A stretch of DNA of 64,000 nucleotides. Source: Rhodopirellula sp. (lineage in GTDB: Bacteria > Planctomycetota > Planctomycetia > Pirellulales > Pirellulaceae). Where the stretch lies: positions 1 through 64,000 of the forward strand of contig JAHELS010000003.1 of the NCBI GenBank assembly GCA_024644085.1. Reading direction: 5' to 3'. Below are positions 1 to 10,242 of this stretch, piece by piece; position 1 is the stretch's first letter; each line of letters begins with the position of its first letter. The position numbers and the translations under genes are program-made. The notes under the pieces were generated by a model. The model was given only the letters and a program-made list of their open reading frames with translations. It ran no database searches and was not told where the DNA came from.

Positions 1-2265
1 TCCCGACCTGTTGCTTGACTGGAACAACCGCGACTTCCGGGGGCTTCCGGAACTGCGCGACCATGTGCTGCGCCAGGCGGGGCTTGCGGGCATCTGCGCC
101 CCCCGCGACGTTTGAATCTCCGCAGCCCCAAGATCCATCGGCGGGCAACTGGTAGGATTCGGCCAATCGGGCATCAGCGCTTCGGACAACTGCCATTCAC
201 TCCGCAGTGCCCAAGCATCGGCGCGCCGCGCCATCCGCAAACTGGCATCGATGTCGCCGGCCCGGTACATCGGTTCGGTCTCGGCGAGCGTACGGTCGGC
301 TACTTCGATCAGATTTCCTGGTGCCTCGCGATCGGCAGCGCGCGTTGACGTGGCCGTGGTCCAGTGTTGGCGATTGCGACGCACCAATTCGCCCGCTAAT
401 TGCCACCGGTCCAGTCCGGCTTGGCGAGCGAAACGTTGTGCGGAAAGTCCGAGTTGCCCCCCAACGCTCGGATCACCGCTGAGCACAATGATTTCGACAG
501 CGTCGGGCGAAACGATTTGCAGCCGCGGACCCGAAGCCGACATTTGCGGCGAAACCCGCTCGGCAGAAAAATGAGTCAGCCGCCAGATCGTGCGTGAGGC
601 ATCGGCGGGCGTCAACAAGAGATCGAGCGACTCGCCATCCCCGGCCAGCACCTCGGAACCGCGCGTCGCCGTCGACGTCAGAATCAACATGTCGATTTCG
701 TTGGTCGTCAACCGAGAGCAGCGGTACGGCGCGCCGCTGACCCCGGGTGCAACCGCAGGTGTCGCAGCCGCCACCCAGGGCGCAATCATTGCGATCGACC
801 GATTGACGTAGCTCAGTGCCATCGCTCGCTGGCTGTCGAGCGGTGAACCCGATGAAAGTGGCCGCGTCGACCGAAACAGGATCGCCGATGGTGTCGATTC
901 GAGACTCCGCATTGCCTGCAACCACATGGCGTGCCAGCGAAAACTTTCGGGACGCGGAGCCCCGATGGAATCAGCGATTGCCTCGGCCTGGTCGAGAATC
1001 GTTTCGGGCGGCATGCTCAGAATCCCGACCGCCGTTTCAACGCGATCGCCGAGCCGACGACGAGTTTCGGTCATTTGGGCGACCTCCTCGCCAGCCCGGA
1101 TTCCCCGGACACGCGGCGGCAGGTCGTCGATGATCGCGTCCAATAACGGCGCGTAATTGTGCCATGTTTCCGACGGTGCACCGACAAGCGGTCGCTGCCA
1201 CCGCTGGGGCAGGGCGCGCAGCCGCTGTGAGGTCAGAGCGGTCGCTTCGACCTGGCGGCTGTCCAACGCCTCGCCCAACCCGATGAACCATCCGGCGACC
1301 GGTTCAAGCAGTGACTGTAGCGCCGGGTCGGGCGAGCTCGGTGGCGGGGCGTAAATCAACATGCGCGATCGTATCGCTTCGCTGAGGATCGCAGCATCGG
1401 GTGGCCCCGAGAGCAACACGGCGTCAAATCCAAGCGATCGAACCCAGGCAAGCGGCTCGCCGTTGTGTTGCAGGATCCGCGTTACCCTCCCCGCGGGGAA
1501 GGCTGAGATTCGCAGCGGAGGACCGACGGTTGTCGCGTCCTCGGAAACTCGCATCGATCGGGTCTGCGCTTCGGTCGCCGGCTTGTTTCCGGAAACAATG
1601 CCCTCGCCAATCGGGATCAATCCGTCGACCCGCAGCTCATCAAGCCTGAGTGCGGTAGTCCCCGGACCGCTGTATGCATTGATCACGACGCCGTCGACGT
1701 AAGCATCATCCAAATCGGCTGAACTACCATGTTCGCGCCGAAGCGCTACTTCCTTCAATCGCAATGGACGCTCAATCAGGCCGACACCGATTGATGCAAA
1801 CTCGCCGACCTTTTGGTAATCCGCACCATAAACATTGACCGACACAGGCCGCTGGGTTTCTGCGTCGCGAAGGTATGGATAACGCACACGAAAACCAATT
1901 CGCGCACCCCCTCGCGCGCTCATCACCGAAACGTTGGCCGTCAAATCGTCGAGAGGACGTACCGGTTCGATCGCGTAAACGATCAGAGCCTCGCTGCCAT
2001 GCGACGACGTCATCGTGATAGTTTCACAGGGGCCCCCTTCCACACCTCCGCTGGCCAAGTGTCCTTGGGAAAGCACCCGCGCGTCACAGTCGGATCGATC
2101 CAAATACCAACGCGGTGGATGGGAATCGAGCGAGTCGTGGATCTGGGCTCGAGCTGACGCGGCCGCGATCAAAACAACCGCGATTGACAGCACCGCCGGA
2201 CGCAATCTTTGCCGAGCCGTCACATCCGACGATCGATTTCGTGTGGATCTCAAATCGGCAAACAT
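1..2265 (-). CDS. Exported planctomycete-type hypothetical protein (partial, runs off the left edge)
   Basis: My own minus-strand translation from ATG at 2265 stays open to base 1: MFADLRSTRNRSSDVTARQRLRPAVLSIAVVLIAAASARAQIHDSLDSHPPRWYLDRSDCDARVL... (signal peptide) ... MYRAGDIDASLRMARRADAWALRSEWQLSEALMPDWPNPTSCPP. Not in the ORF track, probably because the stop lies outside the window. Confidence 0.75.
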   Translation of the reverse strand, partial: MFADLRSTRNRSSDVTARQRLRPAVLSIAVVLIAAASARAQIHDSLDSHPPRWYLDRSDCDARVLSQGHLASGGVEGGPCETITMTSSHGSEALIVYAIEPVRPLDDLTANVSVMSARGGARIGFRVRYPYLRDAETQRPVSVNVYGADYQKVGEFASIGVGLIERPLRLKEVALRREHGSSADLDDAYVDGVVINAYSGPGTTALRLDELRVDGLIPIGEGIVSGNKPATEAQTRSMRVSEDATTVGPPLRISAFPAGRVTRILQHNGEPLAWVRSLGFDAVLLSGPPDAAILSEAIRSRMLIYAPPPSSPDPALQSLLEPVAGWFIGLGEALDSRQVEATALTSQRLRALPQRWQRPLVGAPSETWHNYAPLLDAIIDDLPPRVRGIRAGEEVAQMTETRRRLGDRVETAVGILSMPPETILDQAEAIADSIGAPRPESFRWHAMWLQAMRSLESTPSAILFRSTRPLSSGSPLDSQRAMALSYVNRSIAMIAPWVAAATPAVAPGVSGAPYRCSRLTTNEIDMLILTSTATRGSEVLAGDGESLDLLLTPADASRTIWRLTHFSAERVSPQMSASGPRLQIVSPDAVEIIVLSGDPSVGGQLGLSAQRFARQAGLDRWQLAGELVRRNRQHWTTATSTRAADREAPGNLIEVADRTLAETEPMYRAGDIDASLRMARRADAWALRSEWQLSEALMPDWPNPTSCPPMDLGAAEIQTSRGAQMPASPAWRSTWSRSSGSPRKSRLFQSSNRSG

Positions 2266-2653
2266 TCGTTGTTGACCTTGGTCGCGAGTGACGGAACAAT
2301 CGCCCTCGAGCCGCCTCGGAATCGCACGCTGCGAACCATTCCCAGGTGTGCGCGAAGGAAGGTGTGCGGAGAACGCGACGTGGTGTTGAAAGAAAACCAC
2401 ATCGGATCGCGGTCCGGCACCGATGGCGTAAGGTCTTTCCATACCAAGATTTAGGGTTTTGGGCCAAGGTGAAACCGCGTTGCAAAAAAGCGACGTTTGG
2501 TTTTGACAACGGCGCCGCGGCAATCACCCTAAGTCGTTACAGGCAAAGACTTTTGGCGCGACGCTGGGTCTTGACCGGCCCTCGACGGCACCACAGATGC
2601 AATGGATGGCATGCAACACCACGAGCATCACGCAGAACCTTCGGAGCACCTGT

Positions 2654-2941
2654 ATGCCGAAAACATTCGGACCCGCCAAGCTGAACGACGAGACCCCGAT
2701 CGAGCTTCAAGAGATGGCCAAAGCGATTGACGCCTTGCCGGCCCGCTACCGTGACGCGGTCACACCGGCACTGCATCGCGTGATGGAATGCAGCACTCGC
2801 CGCCGCCGCATCTTGAACCTCGTCCAGGAAGCCCTTTCGCAATTGCGGCTCGACATGAAGTACTTGATCTTCGATCTTGAAGCGACACGCCGTGAGCGTG
2901 ACGAGTACCGCGAAATGCTTGAGAAAGACGGCCGGCTGTAA
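2654..2941 (+). CDS. Conserved-looking small hypothetical protein (95 aa)
   Basis: Internal ATG in ORF 2597..2941: MPKTFGPAKLNDETPIELQEMAKAIDALPARYRDAVTPALHRVMECSTRRRRILNLVQEALSQLRLDMKYLIFDLEATRRERDEYREMLEKDGRL; helical, charged, coding-like. Confidence 0.7.
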   Translation: MPKTFGPAKLNDETPIELQEMAKAIDALPARYRDAVTPALHRVMECSTRRRRILNLVQEALSQLRLDMKYLIFDLEATRRERDEYREMLEKDGRL

Positions 2942-2976
2942 TCATGCGGAATCGGAGTCGCCGCTCCGATCTTCCG

Positions 2977-4083
2977 CTAGGCCAGAAAACTCGTCGAGTT
3001 ATCCTGCGCTGCGCTGTTTTGATATTGCAGATGCGCCGCAAAACGGAAGTTACTTTGTTGGATCTGCGTCAAGTTGGCGCCGTCGCTTTCGCCCGGCGAC
3101 AAAGTCCGGATGACGCCATAGAACGACTGCACAAAACGAATTCGAACCTCAGTCAGCACCTCGCGAGCTGATTCTGCCGGGTCGACCGTCGGAGCATCAT
3201 CGCTTTCTTCGGTCGCCCCGGTATCGGCCACTTCATCGACACCCTCTGGGTCGGCGACATCGGATGACTCTCCGGTCGCCTCTTCGATTGCTTCGCCTGT
3301 TTCGCTGGTGGACTCGGCGGACTCGACCGCATTCTCCACCGCGGCTGCATCAGCGGCCGACTCAACTCCAGCCTCTGTGTACGCAATTGCCTCGGCCGCC
3401 GCGATCTGTGACTCCGCGTCGGATTGCGAAGATTCGCTCCCAGAGTCGGTCGGGGTGACCTCGATGGCTGGCGGCGATTCGCCCGCGCCTGTCTGGGTCG
3501 AAACCTCATTGAACAGCAGGTTGAATTCCTCGAGAACCGAATTCACAAGCGTATCGGCGTCGACAGTCCCATCATCAACGAACCCTGAGACCGCGTCATT
3601 GACGACATTCAGGAAGTTGTCGAGCGGACTACCCTCAGCAGAATTGCCACCGAGCAGCGGACGAACGCTTTCAGCGATGTCGCTCTGGATTAACGAAAAC
3701 TGCAACTTCACGCGTGTCTTGATCGCGATATCGCCATTCTCATCCAACGTCGCGGTCTGTTTGAACTTGGCGCGCGCGTGAAGCTGGATTTGTTGCCCGT
3801 CGTCGGTCTGCAAATCGTAGCGGAAGCGTAATTGCGTCTTGTTGGCGTATTGAACCGAGCCATCTTCGTGAACCCGAACCTCCGATCGTGAAGCAAGCTT
3901 GAATGCGAGTTGTGCTTCATTGCTCAGGGAAAGGCCTGACTCCGAGCTTTGCTGCAAGTTCACGGCGAGCGATGTCCGCTGCACTGACTGTGCAACGACA
4001 CCACCGTTGGCAACGTCTGAATCGCCGGGCCGGCGGCCGAAGTGCCGTGCCAGTGTTGCGTCGCTAGAAATGCCGCGTACCAT
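2977..4083 (-). CDS. Hypothetical protein with acidic low-complexity segment
   Basis: 368 aa ORF; a folded-looking N-terminal half (QLRFRYDLQTDDGQQIQLHARAKFKQTATLDENGD) followed by an Ala/Glu/Ser/Asp-rich stretch. Confidence 0.7.
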   Translation of the reverse strand: MVRGISSDATLARHFGRRPGDSDVANGGVVAQSVQRTSLAVNLQQSSESGLSLSNEAQLAFKLASRSEVRVHEDGSVQYANKTQLRFRYDLQTDDGQQIQLHARAKFKQTATLDENGDIAIKTRVKLQFSLIQSDIAESVRPLLGGNSAEGSPLDNFLNVVNDAVSGFVDDGTVDADTLVNSVLEEFNLLFNEVSTQTGAGESPPAIEVTPTDSGSESSQSDAESQIAAAEAIAYTEAGVESAADAAAVENAVESAESTSETGEAIEEATGESSDVADPEGVDEVADTGATEESDDAPTVDPAESAREVLTEVRIRFVQSFYGVIRTLSPGESDGANLTQIQQSNFRFAAHLQYQNSAAQDNSTSFLA

Positions 4084-4439
4084 CTTCTTGCCCTCGTACC
4101 GTACCGGTTTGCAGTGATTGACCAGCGAGCCATCCGGAAGGGACCCTGGTCATCAATCTGAATTCGATCCGGGTGCACCCGGTACGCTTCGCAAAATCGG
4201 CATTCTCTCCCTGGTTCAACACGTTACGGACGCACAACCGTTACAGTCGTTAAAGCCTCGCCAGCTTCCGGACATCGTTGCCAGCGTTGGCGAGCTTCGA
4301 TATCAATTACGTTTTCGCGCCCCGCACTCGGAAATACGGTTGTCCCCGTTGCGGTGACTGTGAAACTGCGGGTAGACGTTTCACGCATGCGACTGGATCG
4401 CCACCGATTCCTTATGACGCCGCAAATGAAGACCTTTTG

Positions 4440-4808
4440 ATGGACTGGAAACGTGCCCTGACGCAGAATCACGCGACGCTCGAACCGGATTCGGCTGAGC
4501 CCTTGCTGCGCCCGTTGGATCTCCCGGATTCGCCAAAAGAGATCGCCAACCAAATCGAGCGGTGGGCCGAACAACAACCGCGCTGGTCGGTCGAATCTCG
4601 CCACGATTCGGATTCAGCCGTCGAGCTTCATCTCACGCGGTCGACCAGAGTGATGCGGTTCGTTGACGACGTCCGTTTACGAATTGCGTGGGAAGGAAAC
4701 TCGAGTCGGATCGTTGCGGAAAGTCGATCGCGCATCGGAAAAGGCGATTTGGGACAGAACGCACGAAACTTGAAAGAATTGACCGGTCCACTGCGCCGCG
4801 ATCAATAG
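4440..4808 (+). CDS. DUF1499-like protein
   Basis: Internal ATG of ORF 4278..4808: MDWKRALTQNHATLEPDSAEPLLRPLDLPDSPKEIANQIERWAEQQPRW...RIAWEGNSSRIVAESRSRIGKGDLGQNARNLKEL, which resembles the DUF1499 C-terminal pattern (SRSRIGKGDLGQNxRN). Confidence 0.7.
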   Translation: MDWKRALTQNHATLEPDSAEPLLRPLDLPDSPKEIANQIERWAEQQPRWSVESRHDSDSAVELHLTRSTRVMRFVDDVRLRIAWEGNSSRIVAESRSRIGKGDLGQNARNLKELTGPLRRDQ

Positions 4809-4843
4809 AATTCCGCAGCCACTCGACACACCATGCGAATCAC

Positions 4844-6256
4844 ATGAAAGCTCGTAAACTAACTGACATACGTGTCCAATCTGTTGACCTGATGTACTTG
4901 CCGGTCACGATGCGCATGCCGCTGAAATTCGGACCCGAATCGGTCGACTCGGTGACCTGTGTCCGGGTCGCCGTGACTGTCGAGGACGAGCAAGGAACGG
5001 CTGCGACGGGATGGGGTGAAACACCGCTGTCGGTCACCTGGGCGTGGCCGAGCACCGAGATGTCGTACCAGCAACGTTTCGACGCGATGCAACAGTTCTG
5101 TGGTTGGCTTGCTCAAGCCTGGGTCGACAACGATGCCATCGGCCATCCGCTCGAGATCGGTCACGCCTTTATCGACCAACGATTACCGGAGATGTTGCAA
5201 ACGTTCAACGCGCATCGTGACGGTCCCCCGATGCCGCACCTCGCCGCATTGATCGCGGCAAGCGCGTTTGACATCGCGACCCACGACGCGTTCGGTGTCC
5301 TCCACGACGTTGACGTGTACGCCACCTACAACTCGCGTTATCTCTCCGACGATCTCTCGCATTACCTCAAGCCTGATGACGACTCAGTCTCGTTTACGGG
5401 CAAGTTTCCCAGCGACTTCCTGGTCGACGAGGTTCCCACCGAAATGCCAGTGTGGCACCTGGTCGGAGGGCTCGACCCGCTGGAAGAGGACGACAAGACG
5501 GGCAACGAACCGGAGGATGAATACCCCGTCACGCTGCGCCAATGGATCATCCGTGATGGATTGAAGTGTTTGAAAATCAAACTTCGAGGCAATGACCCAA
5601 CGTGGGACTACCAACGGATCGTTGACGTCGGTGAGATGTCGCTCGAGCTTGGTGCGGACACTTTGTCAGCCGACTTTAATTGCACCGTGACCGATCCCCA
5701 GTACGTCAATTCCATCTTGGATCGCCTGAGTTCGCAGCGACCAGAAATCTTCGAGATGATTCTGTACGTCGAACAACCGTTCCCCTACGATCTCGAAAAG
5801 AACCAGATCGATGTGCACAGCGTCTCGCAACGCAAGCCATTGTTTCTCGACGAGAGCGCGCATGACTGGAAATTTGTCTCGCTGGGCCGCAAGCTCGGAT
5901 GGACCGGCGTCGCCCTGAAGACCTGCAAGACTCAGTCCGGCGCGCTGTTGAGTCTTTGCTGGGCCAAGGCGCATGGAATGCCCTTGATGGTCCAGGATTT
6001 AACGAATCCGATGCTCGCGCAGATCCCTCACGTCCGTCTTGCCGCGCACGCCGGAACCATCATGGGTGTGGAGTCCAATGGCATGCAGTTCTATCCGGCG
6101 GCATCCGCGCCCGAAGAACAGATTCACCCCGGAATCTATCGACGCCGGCACGGAAAGCTCGACTTGTCGACGATCGCAGGCCCTGGTTTCGGCTATCGGA
6201 TCGGCGAAATCCATCGTGAACTGCCGGACTCTGTGACCTACCGGCGAGGGTCATGA
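4844..6256 (+). CDS. Enolase-superfamily (mandelate racemase/muconate lactonizing-like) protein
   Basis: Internal ATG of ORF 4688..6256; metal/acid motifs in order: LKIKL, SADFN, VEQPF, LDESA, ALKTCKTQSG. Confidence 0.8.
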   Translation: MKARKLTDIRVQSVDLMYLPVTMRMPLKFGPESVDSVTCVRVAVTVEDEQGTAATGWGETPLSVTWAWPSTEMSYQQRFDAMQQFCGWLAQAWVDNDAIGHPLEIGHAFIDQRLPEMLQTFNAHRDGPPMPHLAALIAASAFDIATHDAFGVLHDVDVYATYNSRYLSDDLSHYLKPDDDSVSFTGKFPSDFLVDEVPTEMPVWHLVGGLDPLEEDDKTGNEPEDEYPVTLRQWIIRDGLKCLKIKLRGNDPTWDYQRIVDVGEMSLELGADTLSADFNCTVTDPQYVNSILDRLSSQRPEIFEMILYVEQPFPYDLEKNQIDVHSVSQRKPLFLDESAHDWKFVSLGRKLGWTGVALKTCKTQSGALLSLCWAKAHGMPLMVQDLTNPMLAQIPHVRLAAHAGTIMGVESNGMQFYPAASAPEEQIHPGIYRRRHGKLDLSTIAGPGFGYRIGEIHRELPDSVTYRRGS

Positions 6257-7407
6257 GAATCGCCGTTTCGGGTTGCGGGATCGCCGGCGCGGCAGTCGCC
6301 TACTTGCTTGCCAAATCTGGGCACGAGGTCACCGTTTTTGAACAGTCGCCGGAGTGCAAACCGATTGGCGCGGGGATCATGTTGCAACCCAGCGGCCAAA
6401 AGATCCTCAAGCGGTTCGGCATTCTGGATCTGATTGAGAGGCAATCCAGCCGGCTTGAAGGACTCGATGCATTCTTACGCTCCGGCCGGCCGCTGATTCG
6501 ATTGCGGTATGCCTCACTCGACGAGCATTCCCACGCGATTGGCGTCCATCGCGGGCTGTTGTTCGATCAATTGCACCAGTTATGCGTTGCGGCTGGCGCG
6601 TCTGTGATCACTTCCGCGATGATCGTTGCGTACACATCGGATGAACGCGAGGTCCACCTGCGTGATCAAAGTGGTGGCGAGCATGGTCCGTTCGATTTCC
6701 TGATTGCGACCGACGGATCAAGATCGCTTCTGCGTAAAGTCTCGGGTATTCCCCATCGCGCCGTTGAATATCCTTATGCAGCGATTTGGACGACCGGCCC
6801 TTGCAGCACCGTCGACAACAAACTGTTCCAGGTCATTGACTCAACAACGCGGCTCGTTGGACTTTTGCCGATCGGCAGCGGGCAATGCAGTTTCTTCTGG
6901 GGTCTCAGGGCCGACCGATACGACGATCTGATCGAGCATGGCGTTGACGCCTGGAAAGAAAGCGTTGCCACCTTTTCACCCGCCGCGATCGGGCTGCTCG
7001 ATTCCATCACGTCGTTTGACCAAATGACCTTTGCGGGATACCGGCACGTGCGAATGCGGCGATGGTATGCCGACCGGATTGTGTTTCTTGGCGACGCCGC
7101 GCACGCGTCGAGTCCGCACCTGGGCCAGGGCGCCAACCTGGCACTCGAAGATGCGGTCTGTTTTGCCGACGCGTTGGCCGACTGCGACGACTTCGTGATC
7201 GCTTGTCACAACTACCAACGACAGCGTTGGCGAAAACTTCGTTATTACCAACAGTTAACGCGGTTGCTGTCACCCTTTTTTCAATCCGACGTGCCGTTAT
7301 TGGCCACCGGGCGCAACGGTGTCTTGCCGTGGATGCCGCATGTACCATGGCTGCGCCGTCGAATGCTCCGGACTCTCTGTGGTGAACAGCCCGGTTGGCT
7401 TGGGTGA
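6253..7407 (+). CDS. FAD-dependent monooxygenase (UbiH/PHBH-like)
   Basis: N-terminal Rossmann motif VSGCGIAGAAVAYLLAKSGHEVTVFEQ; FLGDAAHASSPHLGQGANLALEDA motif; 4-bp overlap with the upstream CDS. Confidence 0.9.
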   Translation: MRIAVSGCGIAGAAVAYLLAKSGHEVTVFEQSPECKPIGAGIMLQPSGQKILKRFGILDLIERQSSRLEGLDAFLRSGRPLIRLRYASLDEHSHAIGVHRGLLFDQLHQLCVAAGASVITSAMIVAYTSDEREVHLRDQSGGEHGPFDFLIATDGSRSLLRKVSGIPHRAVEYPYAAIWTTGPCSTVDNKLFQVIDSTTRLVGLLPIGSGQCSFFWGLRADRYDDLIEHGVDAWKESVATFSPAAIGLLDSITSFDQMTFAGYRHVRMRRWYADRIVFLGDAAHASSPHLGQGANLALEDAVCFADALADCDDFVIACHNYQRQRWRKLRYYQQLTRLLSPFFQSDVPLLATGRNGVLPWMPHVPWLRRRMLRTLCGEQPGWLG

Positions 7408-7431
7408 CTGTACCTCGACGGTGGGCATGAA

Positions 7432-8382
7432 TCACGAGCACTCGCGAATACTGACACAAGAATCCCTGGCGACGACAATGTGATCGAGGACGTTGATCCC
7501 GAGCATCTGCCCCGCTTCGGTCAATTGCTCCGTCACCATATGGTCCTCGCGACTCGGCGTCGGATCGCCACTGGGATGATTGTGAACCAGGATCACGGCC
7601 GCCGCGGCGTCTCGGATCGCCGGACGAAACACCTCGCGCGGATGCACCAGGCTGGCATCGAGCGTGCCGACTGTGATCCGGTGCGCCAGAATCGGCTTGT
7701 GCTTGGTATCGAGGGTGACAATGTGGAATTCCTCCTGTACCCCGTCGATCGCCAAACGCTGGAATTCCCGTTCACAGAAAGCGATCGCTTCGCTCGTGCT
7801 GGTAATCTTGACCGTATCGCGGGCTGCCTGTGCCTCGACCTGGGCGATGCGGCGGCCAAGTTCGATTCCGGCCATGATCTGGGCGTAACTTGATGCGGTC
7901 GCTGCGGGACTGATCTTTTTCAGTTCCGCGGCACTGCACTTTGGCAATTCGTCGATTCGAGATGAAAATCGGTTGGCGATTTTTTGCGCACCGACGATCG
8001 CCGATTCCTTTTGCACGCCAACCCGAATCAGGATGGCTAGAAGATCAGCGTTACTGAGTGCCGCCACGCCGTGTCGGGCCAACCGCTCGCGTGGCCGTTC
8101 CTGTGCGGGCGTTTCCTTCACCTGCACGCCATGAATCTGCCGATCGATCCATTCGCCGGGACGGAAATCACGTCTTGCCGTCGCGTTCCATCGGTAACGA
8201 ATCTCATCGTCGACATGCGACTCTCTGAGCAGGCCCTCACGGACTAACTGGCCTAACGTTCGGGTGACGTACGAAGGCTTTGCTTCACTGCATCGCCGCT
8301 TCGCCTCGTCGGACGAAAAGTCGTCGAGATCGACTAGGGGGTGAATGACCGACTCGAGTCGTTTGCGTCGCTGCTCGCTCAC
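7432..8382 (-). CDS. radC: RadC-family JAB/MPN-domain protein with N-terminal extension
   Basis: ERLARHGVAALSNADLLAILIRVG and HPREVFRPAIRDAAAAVILVHNHPSGDPTPSREDHMVT (JAMM motif). Confidence 0.9.
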   Translation of the reverse strand: MSEQRRKRLESVIHPLVDLDDFSSDEAKRRCSEAKPSYVTRTLGQLVREGLLRESHVDDEIRYRWNATARRDFRPGEWIDRQIHGVQVKETPAQERPRERLARHGVAALSNADLLAILIRVGVQKESAIVGAQKIANRFSSRIDELPKCSAAELKKISPAATASSYAQIMAGIELGRRIAQVEAQAARDTVKITSTSEAIAFCEREFQRLAIDGVQEEFHIVTLDTKHKPILAHRITVGTLDASLVHPREVFRPAIRDAAAAVILVHNHPSGDPTPSREDHMVTEQLTEAGQMLGINVLDHIVVARDSCVSIRECS

Positions 8383-8573
8383 GAAAGCCCCCGTGGTATG
8401 GCGAATGTAGCTCGTCGGTTCATGAAAACGTCGCCATCGGGCGCGGTGGATCGATTCCGCTGCGGATATGAATCAACCAGATCGGCATCGTCTTGTTAGA
8501 ATGATATCGCTAACTTGGGGGCGAGTCGCGTGGGGATCAACGCGGCATCAATTCAACACATCTCGGGCACTCG

Positions 8574-10166
8574 ATGGCGAACCAGTTTATCTCCGGACCC
8601 CAGATTCGCGGCGCCGCGTGGACGTTGGCTGCGGTCCTTGTCTCAGCTGCTGTGGCGGTTGCCGCGCTGACAGACCTGCCGAAACGCTGGGGCATTGCCG
8701 GGTCCGCCGCGGTTACCTCGCAAGATCCGCCGGGTCCGAACAAGGACCATGATCATGAAGGTCACGATCACGAAGGTGACGACCACGAGGGCCATGACCA
8801 CGGTGATGAGTCAAAACCGGGGGAAAACTTTGTTGAACTCTCGCCGCAGGCGCGCGGGAATCTTGATTTGCAAACCCGGGTCCTCGAGCCTTCCGCGTTT
8901 ACCCGGTACGTAACGATGCCGGGAACAATCATGGATCGCCCCGGACGGACGCATGTTTCCATCACCGCTCCCCTGACCGGCGTTGTGAATGCAATCTATG
9001 TGACACACGGGGAGTTGATTCGCAGCGGCCAATCGTTGTTTTCACTTCGGTTGACGCACCAGGATCTGGTCAAGGCCCAATCCGATTTTCTTGCGGCCAT
9101 GGGCCGCCTCGATGTCGAGAACCGCGAGTTGGAACGATTGAGATCGGTGACTCGCAGCGGGGCCATTGCGGGCAAGACATTGCTTCAGCGTGAATACGAA
9201 CGCGACAAATTGCTGGCACAGATCCGGGCCGATCGCCAGGCGATGCTGCTGCACGGGTTGACCGAGTCGCAGATCGCACGCATCGAAGAAGACCGCATGC
9301 TCGTCCGGGAAGTGACAATTTACGCGCCGATTCTCCACGGTGACGAGTCGCTGCACCATGAGTCGGACCACGATCACAGTCATGGCGATCCCTCGCTTCC
9401 ACCGGGTGCTGTACCTCAGGTCAGCCTTCCCGGTGCAATACGATTCGCGTCTTCCGAGACGGTTGCCAGTAGCGCCGACGAAAGTGATCCGATCAGCTCG
9501 AAATCGCGTGAACATCTCGAAGCCGAGTTTCTGGTCACGCAATTGAACGTCAACCGAGGTCAATCCGTTGAAGCCGGCACAGCACTCGGCCGCCTCTCGG
9601 ATTACTCGAGTGTATTGATCGAAGGGCACGCATTTCAAAAGGATGCCAAAGCACTTCGCACCGCTGCAACTTTGAAACTGCCACTTCAAGCTGTTTTTGA
9701 ATCCGCCGGCAGCCGTCCTGAAGTCATTGACGATTTGCAGATCTCCTACATCGGCAGCGAAGTGGAGCTCGATACCCGGGCGCTACCCTTTTTCGTTTCG
9801 CTCGAAAACAAGATTGAACGGAGCGAGCAGCGAGGAAATTTACGTTACGTCAGTTGGCGATTCAAACCGGGACAGCGGTTGCAAATCCGCGTCCCACTGC
9901 AACGCTTCGATGATGTCTTCGTCGTCCCGATTGATGCCGTTGCCGAGGAGGGGGCAGAACGATTCGTATTTGTCGACCGCGGCGCACGCTTCGAGCGACG
10001 CCCGGTGCGGGTCGTTGAGCGGGATGCTTATTCGATCGCGATCGCCGACGATGGTTCGATCCGAAGCGGCGAACAAATCGCAATCAATGCGGCTCACCAG
10101 TTGCAAATGGCGTTGAAGAAAGAATCGGGCGAAGTGATTGATGCCCATCACGGGCACAGCCACTAG
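8574..10166 (+). CDS. RND efflux periplasmic adaptor (CusB/CzcB-like), His-rich
   Basis: Membrane-fusion protein architecture (MPGTIMDRPGRTHVSITAPLTGVVNAIYVTHGELIRSGQSLFSL...); His/Asp-rich N-terminal, central and C-terminal segments; followed by the RND permease. Confidence 0.88.
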   Translation: MANQFISGPQIRGAAWTLAAVLVSAAVAVAALTDLPKRWGIAGSAAVTSQDPPGPNKDHDHEGHDHEGDDHEGHDHGDESKPGENFVELSPQARGNLDLQTRVLEPSAFTRYVTMPGTIMDRPGRTHVSITAPLTGVVNAIYVTHGELIRSGQSLFSLRLTHQDLVKAQSDFLAAMGRLDVENRELERLRSVTRSGAIAGKTLLQREYERDKLLAQIRADRQAMLLHGLTESQIARIEEDRMLVREVTIYAPILHGDESLHHESDHDHSHGDPSLPPGAVPQVSLPGAIRFASSETVASSADESDPISSKSREHLEAEFLVTQLNVNRGQSVEAGTALGRLSDYSSVLIEGHAFQKDAKALRTAATLKLPLQAVFESAGSRPEVIDDLQISYIGSEVELDTRALPFFVSLENKIERSEQRGNLRYVSWRFKPGQRLQIRVPLQRFDDVFVVPIDAVAEEGAERFVFVDRGARFERRPVRVVERDAYSIAIADDGSIRSGEQIAINAAHQLQMALKKESGEVIDAHHGHSH

Positions 10167-10242
10167 GCGACGAAGTTCTCGATAGACACGTACGGAAGCA
10201 AGCCCCGAGTGAGCAACAAGATTTGTCGAGACGGCAGGTGCC

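Noticed and set aside
1-114. Short + strand frame PDLLLDWNNRDFRGLPELRDHVLRQAGLAGICAPRDV* with high GC3
   Set aside because: The minus-strand frame with a signal peptide is open across it; 37 aa at a window edge is not enough to call a convergent gene.
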